Origin: Dysidea avara | Taxonomy: Eukaryota; Porifera; Demospongiae; Dictyoceratida; Dysideidae | Assembly: GCF_963678975.1 (NCBI RefSeq) | Contig: NC_089275.1 | Span: 25,295,977 to 25,359,976 of the forward strand | Length of the DNA stretch: 64,000 bases | Direction of reading: 5' to 3' | Shown here: positions 25,901 through 35,277 of the stretch, one piece after another | How positions within the stretch are numbered: position 1 is the first letter of the stretch | How the letters are laid out: each line of letters opens with the position of its first letter | The notes under the pieces: model-generated | Databases searched by the model: none | Seen by the model: the letters and a program-made list of their open reading frames with translations, nothing else | What the model was told of the DNA's origin: nothing | Position numbers and translations under genes: made by a program

Positions 25901-28900
25901 CCAGTATTAGGTTTGAAGCGGGTGAATGCAGCCATATAACAGTAGATCCATACAGTGAATAGAATTGTAATGAACATTAATGCATTCCAGATGATGTAAA
26001 ACTTTGAACCAGGTACAACTATGTAGTCAATAAATTTCCTACAAACAAAATGCTTTATTATGAAACATGTATGCTAGCTATACGTACAGCTGTACCTGTA
26101 CGTCCTTTGAATTGTGCCAACCTATATTATACGATGGAAGATGTTGTAAGGTATACGTGTACAACTGTATACCTTCTGAGGGAGATCTTTGATTTGCCTT
26201 TGCTTTGATTGTCTAATACTTCCAAACCTGATTATATGTTAAACAGTTTATAGTATAGTATATTACATACAATATTACACATATACCTTTCTGCCTCTCC
26301 TTCTGACAAGATACCTTCAATGACTGCACCATCATCAATTAGTATTATTGAGTTGGGTTCTTCTTGTGCATTTGCACAACTTTCTGCAAACTGTGTCCTC
26401 AAATTAGTCCTCAACTGCAGACCAACTAGAATCCCATCAGTCCGTGATATACAAGCTTATACTGCACATTTAGCTTACTGATTGGGTAGTGCTTTTCAAG
26501 GATGTGAAAGTCACTTGCTGATAAAATTGCTAGTTCACATAATGTACCAGCTCTTATTGTAACTGTAGACATCATCTTACACATCAAATTGATCTATGGT
26601 GTATAGTAATATATTAACACAATAGTAAGTTACTGGGTAGCAGTGACAATTCTAGACTCAACATACAAGGGGGCACAGCATCAATGTTGTAGAATAGATG
26701 TATAAGTAGAGATTTCAAGGGGATGCAACCCCAGAAAATAGCTACGATTTAAATGTTGGGTTGAAATTGGTACTAAAACTTAAAATTGCTAAAGTGAATC
26801 TACAATGCAACTTTTCCCCAAAATGGGTGGGGAAGGAACTGTCTGTGTTTTAGTGAAACTTTCATTGCAAAATTTGCATTACAATTCATGAAATTTATGT
26901 ACATGAAAATTTCTCATTGCATACGAAAGTCTTATAGCAGTTTCCAACGACAATTCTTTATTATATGTACATACTTTTCCGAAGGAGTCACCAACATTTA
27001 GTGTATACTTGACTTGTCCTGACCCATCTATCACCTGTAATAGTAAAATTTCAAGGTAATAGACTGTTGGAGTAGTACAATTTAAATGCTTTAAGTTAAT
27101 AAAACTTAATTATACTACATGACTGAAGTACACCTCTATCTTACTTCAATATTCCCTCTCTGAAGAAAGTATAGACCATCTCCAATTTCTCCTTTCCTAA
27201 TGATCACTTCTCCTGGCAGATACAGTGCTGGTTTAATCATTTGTGACAGTTGCCGGAGATAGTGGGGACTGTTTCTCTGCATGAACTGTAAGGCAATCTG
27301 AAAGACAAATAATATAATCATTGTAGAAATATAGATGATGTTAACTACTATAGTGTTACTCTAAAACAAACTTACTGCATCTAACATGGTCTGGTGAGTC
27401 TCAGTGAACAAGGCTGTCCTAAGATTTTGCGGTAGCACGTTCAGTACATTTTCAATTTCCTCTCCTTTGTTTTCCTTCCACTACAATTAAAGGCTTTACT
27501 AAAAATCAATAGTAACAACTGTTACCATGTATTCATATCGGTCTACTACTCTTTTACGCAGAGTTTCTGGCAAAGTCATTTTCAGCTAAAAAAGACAAAA
27601 GAATGTAGTTATAAACCACATACAGTACCACTTACCATGTGCTCTCGAACAATCTTCAAATGATATTTGAATGTGCTAACTTTAGTTTCACGGTTTGTGA
27701 GTAGTGCAGCAAGTATACCAAGTATGATGCTCAGTTTGGTACATTCCACTATCATACAGATCAGGGCAGTTAACTTCTCCTTCCAATTTTGAGGGCGAAT
27801 CTCTCCATAACTGTGCACACACAAAAACCCACATGTACATAATTGTACATGCATTTTAATATGCTAACAATTTGAAGAGTATCATAGTCTTATACAGCTA
27901 ATCACAGCAAGGTTTATATTTATATCTCCACCAAAATAAAACAGTAAGCAATTTTTAGTATACAGTGTTTTCATCTTAAGCATGGAATCTGGTTATATGT
28001 CACTGACTTACCCCACTGTGGTAATTGTGGTAATACTCCAGTAGTAGGATGCTAAATATCTCTGATAGGATCCTGCTTCATTCATATTAATACCTGTAAT
28101 GTGTGTAACATGTAGTATGATGTGCAAATGTCTGAGCACAGACTATTGCAGGAGGAGATCCAGGGTTTGGCAAGGGAGGGTACACCAGGGTAGTAGGTAT
28201 ATGGAGCAGGGGGTCTGGGGGAGGGGGCATAGCCCCCCCCAGAAGCTACAGCTATTTCATATGATTCAGGACTACAAATTTTGATGTGGAGTGGTTTTAC
28301 GCACAAATATCTAAATTATACTGCTTTCTAAGTGATCAAGAGTTGTATAGGGATAAGTGACAGTCATGAGTAGTCAGCTATATAATATGAGCTTAAAGAG
28401 TGGCATACACAAGACCACGTGAATTTCATTTACAGAATATTCTTAGTAGGCTAAGTGTGCCCATGCATGGGATAGTGCTATAGATGCTAGTTTTTTCATA
28501 CTCAGCAACTATGGATGTCTCAATAGAGTTACAAGTGGTGACTGTTCTATTAGAGTATTTGACTGACTGCTCTATTGGATCTAGTATAAAATTTTTTTTG
28601 GAGGGGATGGGGGGCATGTGTCCCTGTGCTCCCCCTTGGATCCGCCACTGTACAATATTGCATAACTTTAGGACCACCTGGTATTAAAGCTCTGGCAACT
28701 AAAAATGGTGCATTTTACTTCTGTTGTAAAGCTTTCAGTATTTCTTTAAAGTACTCTAATAAAAGATGTACTGACACATACTGTATACAAATTACACAGT
28801 GGTCACCATACCATAGTCCAGTTCAGTGGTGTTAGCCCAACTTCCATTCTTACACCTACCACCATCACTGATGTTGTCACAGGCTATCATGTACCATATA

Positions 28901-29793
28901 CAAGACCAGAAGTGCATACTCAGCAGTGATGCTGAAATTGCCTTCAATGAAACCCAGAAGAATGAACTGGTCATTATATTGCTTTCCATATTACCTGCAA
29001 TTGAAAACAAGAAAGAGTAAAACATACTCGTTATATGAAGATAACAGCTACTATAGCAACATATTCAGTGAGCAATTTGTTCTATTCCCTCCAATTCATA
29101 TAGGGTATACAGCACAAAAATCATTGGCTTGTGATTAGGTAGGTACTATTGTGATAAATAAGGGTTGCCTGCTTAACAATAAAACTAAGATCAACTGTTA
29201 CAAGAATAAATGACTTTGGTCTTGAGCCTATCTGTAAGCCAAGGGAGTAATTGCTCACTTGGGTCTAATAGAACATGGTGGGAAAAATAGCTATAAAGAG
29301 GAAAGTAATCTCACAGTTTCAACAAAACATAAATTTATAGAGCAGCTGATATTTTGTCACTTTAGCTAAACAGGGTTCAATGCATTTACTTACTAAAGAA
29401 TTTGAAGACTCTGAAGAACCTCACACATCTGTTCAGTCGTAGATAAGCTGCTATAAGGACTTGGTCATCTGAGGCAAACGAGAATATTTCCAGTGGCAAT
29501 AAGCTGAACACGTCTATTACAATTGTCTTTGCAACTTCTCTTCCAATTTTCCGATATTCTTTTATAACTCTTCCCTTGTGTTTGTACGACGTAACAAACT
29601 GAGACAGGACGTATAGTAAGTACATGAAGTCCATTAAGTAAATCATTGCCAAGTGCCATGAAATGTCAGCGTTGATAGCTGCTTGAAACCAAACGAAAAC
29701 ATAGCTTACATGTATAGCAATACATTGTAAGAAGTTCCAGATAAACACTCCATTCGAGTTAGGGTCTAACGGTAGCTTTAAACACCTGAGCAT
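16926..29793 (-). CDS. Pseudo-tetrameric CNG-type potassium channel, four fused repeats (CNGK family)
   Basis: One minus-strand gene of more than 30 short exons encodes four consecutive units, each with S1-S6, a pore loop, C-linker and cyclic-nucleotide-binding domain (CNBD). The filters are TVGYGE, TVGYGD, SVGYGD and TTGYGE. GYG predicts K+ selectivity, unlike ordinary CNG channels. A single exon (about 19970-20297) carries both the end of CNBD 3 and the start of repeat 4, so repeats 3 and 4 are physically one polypeptide. Repeats 1 and 2 are linked by small exons with matching phases (about 26163-26225, then about 26100-26119). S4 segments carry regularly spaced Arg/Lys (LRLNRCVRFFRVFKF; LRLHRVLRIVRLL). 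The start is the ATG at 29793 and the C-terminus is METAV. CNGK channels are known from sea urchin sperm and fish. My hand alignment finds no canonical cyclic-nucleotide arginine in any CNBD. Confidence 0.85.
18460..18540. repeat. 12-bp minisatellite (GTGTGTACATGT)n
   Basis: About five to six near-perfect units within a channel intron, directly before a tRNA-derived SINE. Confidence 0.85.
18548..18970 (+). mobile_element. tRNA-derived SINE, copy 1
   Basis: The head has a good RNA polymerase III A box (TAGCCAAGTGG, 18559-18569) and a B-box-like GATCGAATC at about 18588. The body (TTTCCTTGAGCAAGAAACT, then CCTTCACCTGTGAG and GGTGTCCCAGTG) is shared over about 400 bp with the reverse copy at 30820-31190. 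It is followed by TG-rich DNA and lies in an intron of the channel gene. Confidence 0.75.
20330..21160. mobile_element. Dispersed repeat family K, copy 1 (in channel intron)
   Basis: Shares long stretches with 32450-33100 and, reversed, with 60066-60600: for example AAGTGCCTTTTGGCATACCGC, TCCTCCTTTGTG and GCATGGGTTCACCAG. It includes a degenerate GACT-type tract near 20510-20545, the place where other copies carry huge tetranucleotide arrays. Confidence 0.65.
21161..21473. mobile_element. Foldback (palindromic) element, family F copy 1
   Basis: Two arms of roughly 140 bp are inverted copies: AACAAGTACACAAAA ... GGAATTTTCAAC on the left, GTTGAAAATTCC ... TTTTGTGTACAG.ACTTGTT on the right, with GTAGGGATATAAC inside. 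It contains a variant of the family signature AAAAAGTAGTGAAACAAG and directly follows a family K copy, as it does at 33101. Confidence 0.7.
23690..26119 (-). other. Channel repeat 2 (S1-S6 and CNBD 2)
   Basis: S1-S2 are at about 25780-26039 and S3-S4 at about 25570-25745 (LYKLNRVFKWWRV). S5, pore (TTMTTVGYGDITPYN) and S6 lie in exons at about 25300-25530 and 25030-25305. The CNBD is at about 24370-24860 with GGYFGE followed by LCLLCKSRSIITARAA. A long linker (about 23690-24330) precedes repeat 3. Confidence 0.75.
26287..29793 (-). other. Channel repeat 1 (S1-S6 and CNBD 1)
   Basis: S1-S4 lie in one exon (29386-29793). S5 is at about 28792-29005, the pore helix at about 28013-28095 (ASYYWSITTITTVG) and the rest of the filter plus S6 at 27640-27813 (YGEI). 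C-linker and CNBD exons run from about 27590 to 26440. The CNBD has SFGK instead of FGE. An acidic tail exon (26287-26414) leads towards repeat 2. A transposon (28148-28650) sits in one intron. Confidence 0.75.
28148..28650. mobile_element. Non-autonomous transposon, GGATCCGCC family, copy 1
   Basis: It begins with CAGGAGGAGATCCAG and ends with CTTGGATCCGCCACTG, an imperfect terminal inverted repeat. The termini are G-rich and C-rich (GGGGGAGGGGGCATAGCC). Inside, near 28540-28580, are two copies of the TATTAGAGTA motif. It lies within an intron of the channel gene. Confidence 0.6.
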
Positions 29794-30750
29794 ATCGCTA
29801 AAGTAGTGACTAGCTAGATGAAAAACGTTACTAAGTAAAACCGTGTCATTTGTAAATGGTACGTATTGATTGGCTATTTTTCGCGCACGCGCAGTTGTGT
29901 CCGAAAATCGCTCAACGTGAACGCTTTTCTATGATTCAACAAACATTGTATAAATCAGTAGACCTATGCTGTTGATTTGATGTCTCTACTTAGCGTTTCA
30001 ATGTAATGGCAATGCTCTGCAGCTCTAGATGATAGTGGTTCGGTTTTTGCCGTGTCGTTAACGTCTTTCTTGCCGTGCTGTTTTTTTTTTTTTTTTTGCT
30101 AATCACTATAGTCCCATCAAGTGTATCCGGGTATAGCATCTTAATGATAGTTTACTCTCACACTACTACACTCCATGCATCATCTGGTCCATGACTGACC
30201 ACTGCACTTTCAGTAGCTAGCTACTGTTAGTGCTATCCAAGATCAGTTGTATGATCAGTATCTATTAAAGCCTCTTCACCCACAAGGAACAAAAGCCACT
30301 GCCAAGGAAAAAACAGCTACACTATAAAATACTCTCCCATAAGCAAAACTAGGTGTTGTTGTTCTTGTCAAAATAAACTTTAACCCATCTGCAAACGGTT
30401 GAAACACTTCCCACAAACCTACTATATTTGGTCCCCGTTGTCACTGTAATACACCTAATACTGTAGCTCTCTTTCTGCCAATGTAATAAAAGCAACCCCA
30501 ATAACAAAGGGAGTTAAGGAACTATTTTAAAATCAAACTCCTTATTACATACATTTTCTTCTATAATTCTGAATCCAAAAATAGAGGTCATGCCATTATC
30601 CAGGGTACACTGTGACATACTTAAAAGACGTGCAGAATGTTGAAGCATTCTTCTGTATTACTTTCCTCCATGGTAGCTAGTGAGTAGAATCCTGAAATTT
30701 GAACAGCTGCCTGTAAGTTGTACATGTACATACACACACACATAAAAGCA
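29794..30750. other. Upstream region of the channel gene
   Basis: No coding sequence seen. The first 150 bases include a CpG-containing patch (TTCGCGCACGCGCAG, about 29880), suitable for a promoter. A T-run lies near 30082. Confidence 0.35.
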
Positions 30751-30819
30751 TTTGATTTATTGTTTTAACTCCACACAATCGGCTATAGAGTTGTTTTTCC
30801 TTGCAGGAGCAAAGCCTTT

Positions 30820-31190
30820 GGCTACCATGCTAGCATGGTCACGCCTATCCAGTGAACCAGCACTGGGACATCTGTGTGCTACTGAGGTGATCAGAGTTTT
30901 GCAAGGCAAATTCTCCAGGGGAATGACTAGTAACTCACAGGACTCACAGGTGAAGGTGTGGATCTTCACCCATTATGTGAATCATGGACAGTTGGAATTT
31001 GTTTCCCTGAGGTAACTATTACTAACTATTGATGTTAATTATAAAAGTGGGTGGGCTACTTCCTCAGGTTACCAGGTCTCCATTAAACAGACTTAATTGA
31101 GCAATGTGGGTAAAGTTTCTTGCTCAAGGAAACAACAGTAACCGGGCATCAAACCTTACCAGGCCCAGAGCTACTTGGCTCTCTCATACA
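30820..31190 (-). mobile_element. tRNA-derived SINE, copy 2
   Basis: Reverse-strand copy of the SINE at 18548. The head (GAGAGCCAAGTAGCTCTGGG) retains a degraded A box. The body matches through TTTCCTTGAGCAAGAAACT, CCTTCACCTGTGAG and GATGTCCCAGTGCTG. Like copy 1, its head abuts a TG/CA array. Confidence 0.7.
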
Positions 31191-31215
31191 CACACCTGCA
31201 TGCGCACATGCGCAC

Positions 31216-31217
31216 AT

Positions 31218-31275
<58 letters not shown>
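31216..31275. repeat. (CA)n microsatellite
   Basis: About 30 uninterrupted CA units next to the SINE head. Confidence 0.95.
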
Positions 31276-31280
<5 letters not shown>

Positions 31281-31299
31281 CGCATGCATGCATACACAC

Positions 31300-32449
31300 A
31301 CACAATCACATCTATTGTAGTTACTATATGCAAACAGAAACATGCTGGTTAGCATGCAAAAGTAAAACTATTAGCTGCCATTTAGATGGTCACACCAATC
31401 CAGACGTCTGAGTACTAAAGGCAAATCCTACTACAAGAAGAAGTTCCCTGTAAGATGGCTATACTGTGACTCATGCACATGAGTGAGTACTAAATGACTA
31501 GCTGCATGTTTTATAAGACACATGGATAGATAAATGGCATTTGCTTTTCTGTTTACATAAGGATAGGCTGTAGCAAATGAGAGCAAAGTTTCTTGTCAAA
31601 TCATGCCCATCTGCAAAAATTTTAATTTCCTACCAGATAATAGTAATTCATATCATAGTACAATGATCATACAGAGCATTGAAATTTTTTAAAATTGTGT
31701 CCTTCATGTCAATGTGGCCAATGAAATAAAGTTAAAGTATAGTATGTTTGTTATAGCATCTCTTACAACTTTTAGAGAAGTTTTCTGAATGGATGTTCCT
31801 TCTACAAATGTTCTGTTAGCTGACGGCTATATTAGAGTATTTCAATTGACAGATGTACCCTACTTCACAGTTCACACTCCAAGTATACTGCACTCTTTTT
31901 ACCATCTCTAGGTATCAAACAACATAGTGTCCCTGCTGCAGCATAAGTAGGAGTTTCTGGAGCCTCAGGAACCTCCTCCTTATAATGTGATGTGATTATT
32001 ATACACAAACATAAGACGTGGAAATGTTGCAATAGATGCATTATAATGTGCACTCCCAAGTATTACTTGGTTTCAGCTCCTGAATTGTAATGGAGAACAG
32101 AACATAGAGTGTGTCTGCAAATGATCTGGATGGTAGATGGTATGAAATTACCAAGTATACAATGTAGTTACTATTTACTCAGTAACATATGTAGCACTGA
32201 TAAACTACATAATTTTTTCTACATAGTTGTTTGTCAGTTTCAAATCCTTTGAATACTTTGACTGCTCTATTATGTTAGAGCATCTGATTTCAGGGCACTA
32301 AGTTCTTTGGTAGAGCCCAGTCCCTACTTGTACTGTTCATGAGAGAATTTGTATGACATGTCAGCTTATAAGTTGGTCTCAGCAATGTAGCAAACAGCAA
32401 AGTAATTTTGAATACAGTTCAAGAAAATTATCATGCAATATATTAGGGA
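31300..32449. other. Non-coding stretch
   Basis: No gene or shared repeat recognised, apart from a broken CTCTATTA...TTAGAG motif near 32264. Confidence 0.35.
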
Positions 32450-33100
32450 TCATGAAGGTTAGGGCTTTTCTGGACAAAACAATCACTCTAAAACTACCCT
32501 CACAATGCCTTCATGGCACCTTGGCAGTATTGGTTATGAATAACCAAGCCTAAAGGTTCCTTCAGTACAACCTGACAGGCTGACACACTTCTAAAAGTTG
32601 CTACAAAAAATTTTAGTGGAATTTTTCTAATGACTGACTGCCTGACTGATGCCTGCAGACAAGTGCAACTCAATACTACATGCTTGATTTTTTCACTGTT
32701 TGATGCTACTTCAGTTGGACAGGTGCCTTTTGGCATACTGCAGTATATACAATGCATGCTTCATGGACTTACCTGTGTCCTCCTTTGTGCCCAAATTCAC
32801 TTTTGCTGACAGTGCAAGCTGTTGATTCATAGTAGTACCTCATGATGGCTTCCCTATGTTTGATGGAAATTGTCCGAGTTTTACGTTGTGATTGGATTGA
32901 TTGCAGAGGTCCTTCTCCTAGCATTCTTCATTGTAATACTGTGAAACAGGCTGAACATAGCTGAAAACAAACCATACTGGCCACTTCACTAGTCAGTAAT
33001 TGATATTTGGGACGTGCGTTCAGATGAAAACAATAAGCCTATCCATTCTAAAGTGGTATGCATGGGTTCACCAGCCATAACAATGATACAAAAAAAGTTA
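32450..33100. mobile_element. Dispersed repeat family K, copy 2
   Basis: Matches 20330-21160 in the same orientation (CAGTATTGGTTA, AGGTGCCTTTTGGCATACTG, GCATGGGTTCACCAG). It has the short degenerate tract GACTGACTGCCTGACTGATG at about 32630-32653 and continues into a foldback element. Confidence 0.65.
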
Positions 33101-33272
33101 ACAAACAAGTAAGGAAAATTAAGAAGTTTGATTATGGATCATAGAAATAAAAAGTAGTGAAACAAAGAAGAAACCTACACCTGAAGATATACTAGTATAT
33201 CTTCAGGTGTAGGTGACCTCCCTTGTTTCACTACTTTTTATTTCTATAATTTCTTATACATGTACTTGTTAT
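33101..33272. mobile_element. Foldback element, family F copy 2
   Basis: Nearly perfect palindrome centred on GATATACTAGTATATC (about 33195). The arms carry AAATAAAAAGTAGTGAAACA and its complement, and CTACACCTGAAGATA and its complement. Confidence 0.8.
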
Positions 33273-33411
33273 TCTTATATTCATTCATGATTAATTAACA
33301 ATGTATGTAAGAACGTATTCACATGAACACTACGCCACATACATGCCCACAAATACACTTGCACTATATTGCTACCATGTAGACTGACAGATACATGTAC
33401 ATGCGTGTACA

Positions 33412-33415
<4 letters not shown>

Positions 33416-33464
<49 letters not shown>
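33416..33464. repeat. (CA)n microsatellite
   Basis: About 24 CA units; a shorter CA run follows near 33523. Confidence 0.95.
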
Positions 33465-33466
<2 letters not shown>

Positions 33467-33815
33467 CTTATCACCTGTCAAACGACAATAGCAGAGTCCT
33501 GGATCAAACTGGACCTGGCACAAACACACACACACACACATGCCACATACACGCACACATATTGGTAAGCATAATTCTAAAAACGAGAACATAAAATCAA
33601 CAACTAATGAAGACAAAACCACCGTAATTTATTTTGTTTCTTTGCATCACTACTGGACTCTTCCACTAAAATACTCTAATAGAGCAGTCACCTTCAATCA
33701 AGACTGCAGTGGGCCAGCCATCACTACTACTTGAAGTTGATTAATGGACATGGATTGGTTTTATATTGAATTAATTGTGGAGAGACTGCTGCAGCTGCTT
33801 CTTGATGACAGTCAT

Positions 33816-34122
33816 CAGGGGTGGATCCAGAGTTTGGAAAGAGGGGGGGCACTTTGCTGAAAAACAGTTGAAGACCAAAAAAAAAAAAAGGTCACAACAA
33901 TAATAGCTAGTTATTTACCCCAAATAGCTATATCACGTCTGTTATGTAAAATAAAATCCTATTTATAGCTTCATAGGTAAGCTATACACTGCCTCATGAA
34001 CATTGTGACTGCTTTATTAGAGTAATCGACTGCTCTATTAGAGTATCTCGATCTTGTATATGCAATTTCTTGAAGGGAGGGGGGACATTTGCCCCAAATG
34101 CCCCATCCTGGATCCGCCATTG
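33816..34122. mobile_element. Non-autonomous transposon, GGATCCGCC family, copy 2, with 5-bp duplication
   Basis: Terminal inverted repeats are CAGGGGTGGATCCAG and CTGGATCCGCCATTG. It is flanked on both sides by GTCAT (33811-33815 and 34123-34127), a probable 5-bp target-site duplication. The interior has two CTCTATTAGAG-type motifs (34010-34050). No ORF. Confidence 0.75.
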
Positions 34123-34127
34123 GTCAT

Positions 34128-35277
34128 ACTACGGTGATTACATTTCACACTACTTCTTTAGCTTGTAGGCTTATATATTTAATAGTAATGTTAGGTTAAC
34201 AGTTAATTAACAAAAAGAACACATGAGATGAGGTGGTATTACAGTCACTGACAACAATGTGGTACCGTGATGTAGCTTTTACTGAACTAAATGTGAGGGC
34301 AAAACTATTTTTAAAATGGTGCTATGGTTAGTATTGGGGATCAGACAAAAACACATTGCTATCTATGGACAGTCCATCAAATTCTTGACTGCTCTATTAA
34401 TCCTGTGTGATGTTTAATTTAGATTTAACAACAGCAAATGGTATAAAACACTCAGTTGGTTATTTCCATACTCCATTTTGTTCCTAACCCAATTCCATTT
34501 CCCTAGAATTGTACTTATCGCACACCACTATACACTATATTAATGCTGCATTGTTTATGTTGCATTACTTATACTGGTACCAATGTCAATAGCAGTGGTA
34601 CTCTCTATTCCATAAATATAGTAACTTCCTGTATTCACGCATTAATAAGATCAATCAAACAAGTACCACTTTTTACACCAGCAATTTGACCTATTAGATT
34701 ATAGACTGATTGAATTATTGACTTCTAGAGAATAGGCTGGGCCATGGAGGAGAGTGCTGCCCTATTGTGAGAACCCCAGGGAGCACAGTTTATACTCTTA
34801 TACAATATGGTTCTTTTCACAAAGAGGTCACCACTAATAGTACAATGTGTATATGGACCCATACAGTCAAGAGGTAGTCACTACTACTAATAGTCTTGTA
34901 GAACCAGGATCTAAATCCAATCAAGCAACCAAGAGACTGAATCAAGAAGCCCTTGATCAAGCACTCTGAGAGCTAATTTAACTTTAATGAGTATTTACGA
35001 AGCTTTTATGCTGTTGCCAAGTGACCACACTTTGAGGACAGTAGCAAGATCATGGAACAAAATAATTATAAGTGTCCAATTGCAAGGTTTCCACATTTCA
35101 GGGTGTCCTGTTTGAAGGATTCAACACTGCACGTTTGTAATTTAATGCTCTATTAGAGGTTAAACTCACGTGATTCATTTACCAGCGTTCCGGAAGAAAG
35201 GTGTGACGGTGCAGGGTAGATTTAATGCTAGCAGTTCAGTAAAAACATTCTAGTAGAAGTCTTCATATACCAGTATT
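34128..35277. other. Non-coding stretch upstream of REV1
   Basis: No gene seen. Single motif remnants occur at 34388 (GACTGCTCTATTAA) and about 35150 (CTCTATTAGAG). The REV1 promoter should lie in the last few hundred bases. Confidence 0.35.

Noticed and set aside
16926-29793. Four separate channel genes
   Set aside because: A shared exon spans repeats 3 and 4, linker exons keep phase between repeats, and no internal start/stop with UTR-like spacing is seen.
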